From NCBI RefSeq assembly GCF_003073045.1, contig NC_037593.1, forward strand, positions 2,595,525 through 2,659,524: a stretch of 64,000 nucleotides of DNA, given 5' to 3'. The stretch comes from Pomacea canaliculata (Eukaryota; Mollusca; Gastropoda; Architaenioglossa; Ampullariidae). Positions within the stretch are counted from its first letter, which is position 1. Each line of letters starts with the position of its first letter. Both the position numbers and the translations under genes were made by a program. The notes under the pieces are model-generated. The model did not search any database. It worked only from the letters and a program-made list of their open reading frames with translations, and had not been told where the DNA came from. This document shows positions 59,567 to 64,000 of the stretch, one piece after another.

Positions 59567-62500
59567 ATGTCAAGTGCAGAAGAGACATCCGATAGGACAT
59601 TTTACCCACCTAAATTGTGGGGTCTGAGTTCTCTGTTCAATGTATTCAACAAGCTGTACATCAGAGACATCATTAGGCTGAAGCCTTACCCAGGATTTCC
59701 AGGTGAGACTAAAACATTATTGTGAAAGACATGTTTCCATATTTAGAGTATGTGTTTGTGCCTGTGTACACACACACAAGAGAGTATAGAATAGCTAGGG
59801 TAACCCACTTGATGCACTCTAAGTAACACAGTCCCAATAGCTTAGCTGCCACCAAACTTGTTTCAGCAAGAAGATAGGGTGGCAATTTGAATATAGAGGA
59901 TAAAAAAGTGTCTGTGTGGATACACAGTCATTGGGGTTTTGAGTAATTATGTAATGACATGAAAAAAAAAAGGCGACCAAACCAGGAAAACTTGTAGAAT
60001 CATGTGATGAAAGTTACAGTTGCAATATTATCAGAATGAATATAACTGAAGATCTTATGTTATTTGATCACTTTAGATTTAAAAAAATAGTAATGTTAAC
60101 TCAAGGCCTAAGCTGTAAAAGACTAGTTTTAGTAGTGTTTTCTGAATAAACAGTGAACACTATATGGTCTGTATGGTGGATTCATAATCATGAAAGTTGT
60201 GTAGCTCTTCAATATTGTTTTATGATTATGTAATTAAATATTATGTCAGTTACAGCTTACAAATATTGATATTTTTCACAGGTGCATTTGCTTATGGAAA
60301 TCATCCGGTCTTCAAGGTGGATGTTGTAGGTATTGTGGTCAAGGCAGAGGAAAAAGATAAAATATTTATTTATGCTGGTGAGTTCAACTAAATGAAACAT
60401 TTGTTACAAATGCTAATCATTTATCTAGTTTCATTTTTATTTATGTGAAGCACTAAAAATGTGTTCTGGATAGACAAAGGCACAGGCAAAATATTACATT
60501 CAAATGAATGTTTTTAAAAAAGATTTTTTTATTATTATATAAATACTAGTATTATACATTCTTATTATAAACAGTTGATGATGGAACGGGTGTTGTCAGT
60601 GCCCTTTGCTGGAAGAGACCATTCTCTTGGAGTGGTGAGTTCCTTCCCCATCCACCATCTTACTTTCCTCCCATATTTGTGTTGATGTGTGTGTTTTACA
60701 CATGACCATACATTCATGAATATGTTTGCACATTCCATGTAAAACTGATGCACTTAAACAGTTTCTACAAATCACGTAGAAAAATCACAGCCTTTAAAGA
60801 TGCTCTAAGAATGACCATTTGAAAGAAAGATGTCTAAGCAAAGCCATTTCTTATGTTAATTTTGTGAAACAACTCTAGAGTTATGTTCCCTTTAATTTTA
60901 GGCCATGTTGCCACACCTGGTCTGCCTACCGAACTCCAGTCACGGCTCACCAGGTGGCAGCAAGAAATAGAGGTTGCCTCTGGTTACCAGCTTGGACACC
61001 TGATTCACGTCCGGGGCAAGCTAAAAGTCTATCGCGGCATGATGGAGATTGTTGCTTCTTACCATCTTATCCTTCAGTACTTGTGGAAAGACTCTAGCAC
61101 TGTTTCTGAAACATTTTGCATTTTAGTTTTGATTTATTTGAGGAGAAAGTAAGGCTAGAAGATATGTGTATGCCACGATTCTGTCCTATCTTTAATACAA
61201 TGAAAAGAAACTAATCATGATGTCCACAGCTTAAGTGCATGAATTTGCATGCACATTGTACAGTTCATGCTATTTCCTTGCCGTAATATAGCCTCAGTTG
61301 CTGGCACGGCGTAAAACACCAATTCCCCCCCACCTCACAAAGTACACAAGCGATTTATAGCTAAAGAAAGATAAAACATCATCATTCTGATGTGTTAGAT
61401 TGCACTTCCATTTATCTCGTTAAAACAGATTGTAGTGATTTAGAGTATGTCTAATCCCAGACAACCAACTACTAAAGATACCATTTAATCATGATTTCAC
61501 TTTCTGCAGATTTTTTAAAAATTTGTGTTATTGGTGCTCTTTTATGTGTGTTAACGGGTTAATTAAGAGATGACAAAAGTTAAAGGCTGCTCATAGTTTT
61601 GGTCAGAGACTAAAAACTTATTACAAAAGTTATAAAGTATTTTATAAATGGTAGACGCAATTTTTTTTTTTTATCCCTTTATAGTTTATACCATGGATCA
61701 TTATTCTCTTATTCTACAGTGAGAAACAATTCAGTCTGCTATTTCTTGAGCTTTTCCTTAACTAAAATTAGGAAAAATAGAGAATCCATCTGAGCAAGTG
61801 GCTCGGATGATGGAATTGCCAACCCTGTACCGCCAGTGTTACAACAAGCCCTTTATCTTGCCCTGCAAACTAGCTCAAGAACTGCAAAACAGCAAGACCA
61901 CCAAAGAAAGTGGGCAGGGCAATCAGGTGCATCATGTTAAATTTGAGTCTATATGTATATTTTAGCTTGTTTTTATTTCTGTACAGTGCACTGAGCCTAC
62001 TTTAAAGTGAGGGAAATGTGCTTCAAAAATACTATAATTATTGTTTTTATTATATTTATTCTTTTTTCTTATCTCTTATTTCAAAGAATTCAAATCTCAA
62101 GTGTCTTTTCCAAACACACATACCTTAATGAATATCCATGCAATCTATACATCAACCAAAACATAAGTTTATAGAGACCAGACAACACAGCATCAAAAGG
62201 ACCAAGATCTTGCATGACTTGGTATGCAGTGATTGCTTTTTTACTGCAAAAAAGTTCATTTGTCTGAAAAATTAAATGCTTAACTCTTGTGCAGGCTATC
62301 AACATGGTTGAACTGACTGGCAAAATTAAGCTGCTGCTTAAACATGGTTTTCTGTCAGAATTTTCCTTTGGAGATTTGCTTGAGCAGCTGGAGAACTCTG
62401 ACTCTGAGGCAAAAGTGGTAAGTTTCATTGTCTCTTCTCACTTTCGTGTGAATTTTTTAAAGGTAGCTTGGGTAAATAAAGTTAAAATAAATATTAATTG

Positions 62501-62627
62501 TTAAGAACTTGTGTGCCTTTGAACATCCACACACAGGCAGGAATATGCTTGTTTTATGGACAGCCAAGCTGCTGGTTTTATTCATGTTCATAAAGCAGAA
62601 CTTGTTGAAATGATTGCTCCAGCATGA
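59567..62627 (+). CDS. STN1: CST complex subunit STN1 (OB-fold telomere-end protein)
   Basis: Exons at 59567-59702, 60282-60377, 60575-60634, 60902-61066, 61772-61926, 62295-62417 and probably 62541-62627 give about 273 aa (human 368). The start MSSAEETSDRTFYPPKLWGL leads into KLYIRDI, as in human STN1 (LLWGLDPV..KLYIRDI). The OB fold follows: NHPVFKVDVVGIVVKAEEKD, VDDGTGVVSALCWKRP, LIHVRGKLKVYRGMMEIVAS and VARMMELPTLY, each with a clear human counterpart. STN1 with CTC1 and TEN1 binds single-stranded telomeric DNA and recruits polymerase alpha-primase. Most of the C-terminal winged-helix half seen in vertebrates is absent here. The last exon is chosen because it is in phase, open and ends in TGA; retention past 62417 would instead stop at about 62504. 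The intron after exon 4 looks U12-type. Confidence 0.9.
61067..61771 (+). other. STN1: Probable U12-type (minor spliceosome) intron with TT-AG ends in STN1
   Basis: Exon 4 must end in phase 1 because exon 5 starts with two bases before the AAA codon of KIENP. No GT gives that phase near the homology boundary. Cutting before TTATCCTT does; this matches the U12 donor (A/G)TATCCTT at seven of eight positions, with T at +1. Directly before the acceptor lies TTTTCCTTAAC, a perfect U12 branch-site match, about 10 bases from AG. The joined codon is CGA (YHR-KIENP). Confidence 0.7.
61278..61326 (+). repeat. Tail of a mollusc-type SINE-like repeat, copy 2
   Basis: TTGCTGGCACGGCGTAAAAC followed by ACCAATTC; matches 4678-4726. 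It lies within the U12-type STN1 intron. Confidence 0.6.
62577..62582 (-). terminator. Candidate poly(A) signal of the HSD3B-like gene
   Basis: AATAAA on the minus strand, 64 bases after the stop at 62646. It lies opposite the proposed last STN1 exon. Confidence 0.55.
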
Positions 62628-62645
62628 AATTGATGGCAAAGTACA

Positions 62646-64000
62646 TTACAGCTCTACTGTTCTGTAATAAGCTATTGATCTTTGTTGAGCTTCTTGCACA
62701 GAAAATACTGGGTGGAAATCAAACATTCTTATTGCTTTATCACCCTTAAAATAAAGATCCATGTTGATATACTTAAGACTGCAGGATTCTGTTCCTAAGT
62801 TTATCTTTATCAGGGGAGATAAAGCATACAACAGACGTTCCAGCAGATAGACTGTTCCATAAACAAGTGAAAAGGGCAGATAATACGGTGACAGACTGTA
62901 GCCACGGCACTTGAGATAGGGTTGCATGAAACTGAAGCTGTTCTGGAGTGGAGTTTGATCAGGAATGTAAAACACTTCTCCTCCAATGTCCGCATTGTTG
63001 TACAAAGCTGTATCAGCTTGTACGAAAGCTGTAGCCACATTTCCAACATAGCATTGCTGGAACAGTGACTGGCCTCTGCCAACTCGCACTAACTTTCCTC
63101 CTCGAGACTTTGCACTGCGAAGGCCAGTTGTCACATAGTATGGATCAAGTTCTCCATACATGACATTTGCTCTTAGTGAAACTGTGTTCAGATATCTACC
63201 TGCAGAGAGAAAATCAAAATATTTATGCTTGTTTAGGCAGGATATTACAGACAACAAGTATCCACTATAGTTCAGTCTTGTTACACCATCTTGATTCTGC
63301 TGGCCAAAACAAAGATACATATCTAAACAAGGGGCCGTTGGCAGGATACTAACAGGAGTTTCTTCTCATAAAGTGATTCATCTTTTGTGCTACAAATATT
63401 TTCCATGATTAGACGACTGAATAATATTTATATTCTTAGATTTATATTTCAGATATTTGTGCACAAACAATTATCCAACAGTGTAGCTCATCTTATATTT
63501 TCTTTGATCGGATTTACATTAATTCTCTAACTTTTTAAAACACACACATAAGCACTTAAACATTTTAATGTGTATGTTTCCATTGCTGCTGTCTCTATTT
63601 TTAAATTTGGGGGCCAGTGAATGCCTGCCTACATTATTAAATATTCTAATAATCATCAGCAAAAATCAATTTAGCTGTCAAACAGGTATATATTATTATC
63701 TCTAAATATTCTATGTATGTCATCATGAACTGATTTCTTTAAAAGATTTATGTAATATTATTGTGAGCTATGTTATACATTTAGATGAGTTCATTATACA
63801 CAAAAAGTATTTATTATACTGCCAGGGTCACAGACTCATAGAAAGGTGATGAAACTAAAGGAAACAAAAACATTTTACAAACCATTTAAGGTTTTTTTCC
63901 CATTCGATGTAACAACCAATTGCTCAGCCTGAAGCTTTGTGAGTGGGTAACTAGGAAATAAGAACTTGTCTGGAATAAAGGTGTTTTCTTCTGTACCACC
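62646..64000 (-). CDS. 3-beta-hydroxysteroid dehydrogenase-like SDR enzyme, 3' part (partial)
   Basis: Two exons are visible on the minus strand: 63883 to beyond the window end, and 62646-63199. The upstream exon ends in phase 1 and joins the next as TLN-G-RYLNTVSLRANVMYGE. The first visible exon carries the SDR active site YxxxK (SYPLTKLQAEQ). The second has LRANVMYG and QQCYVGNVATAFVQAD, matching the LRP..IYG and YVGNVAWAH blocks of 3-beta-HSD, a hydrophobic C-terminal segment (YYLPFSLVYGTVYLLERLL) and the end YYRTVEL. Enzymes of this family oxidise and isomerise 3-beta-hydroxysterols or related substrates using NAD in the ER or mitochondrial membrane. The N-terminal Rossmann part lies outside the window. 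Which paralogue it is cannot be decided. Confidence 0.9.
62750..62755 (+). terminator. Candidate STN1 poly(A) signal AATAAA
   Basis: First AATAAA after the proposed STN1 stop at 62627; it lies antisense inside the last exon of the HSD3B-like gene. Two other AATAAA hexamers near 62475-62490 would serve the read-through form that retains the last intron. Confidence 0.35.

Noticed and set aside
62418-62507. Read-through of STN1 exon 6 to a stop at about 62504
   Set aside because: The base after GTG begins a strong gtaagt donor and an in-phase exon follows at 62541; kept only as a possible retained-intron form.

Overview
The window is nuclear DNA of an animal: AT-rich, with genes split by long introns, vertebrate-like intron phases, and decayed LINE, SINE and DNA-transposon copies. 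Two copies of a repeat tail containing the CGGCGTAAAACACCAA-type motif, which I associate with molluscan SINEs, together with the protein similarities suggest a lophotrochozoan, most likely a gastropod mollusc. That placement is inference. No bacterial, viral or CRISPR-like features were seen.

Seven genes can be reconstructed from exon homology, splice signals and intron phase. From left to right they are: (1) a cytosolic fatty-acid-binding protein (+, 4 exons, 132 aa); (2) a secreted matrix metalloproteinase with cysteine switch, [11 protein letters not shown] site, Thr-rich hinge and hemopexin domain (-, 11 exons, 590 aa); (3) STK36/Fused, a kinase with a long ARM/HEAT tail (-, about 33 exons, about 1386 aa, spanning 20 kb); (4) a divergent class A orphan GPCR (-, 7 exons, about 514 aa); (5) mitochondrial ribosomal protein L18 (-, 6 exons, 209 aa); (6) STN1, the OB-fold subunit of the telomeric CST complex (+, 7 exons, about 273 aa); (7) the 3' part of a 3-beta-hydroxysteroid dehydrogenase-like gene (-), cut by the window end.

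The genes do not form a pathway; this is ordinary eukaryotic gene order. MRPL18 and STN1 are divergent across about 1 kb. STN1 and the HSD3B-like gene are tail to tail, 18 bases apart at their stops, with poly(A) signals that imply overlapping 3' ends. The intergenic stretches (1-3781, 9384-14448, 19267-23827, 43925-46093, 52352-54186, 58580-59566) hold no gene I can support.

The most interesting signals are at the splicing and repeat level: a probable U12-type intron in STN1 with TT-AG ends, an intact U12 branch site and the only phase that fits; a GC-AG intron in the metalloproteinase; two candidate microexons (18 and 12 nt) in STK36; a SINE whose tail supplies the acceptor of STK36 exon 6; two GPCR exons ending in TA so that intron retention creates an immediate TAG; and several small undescribed repeat families present twice or three times in the window.
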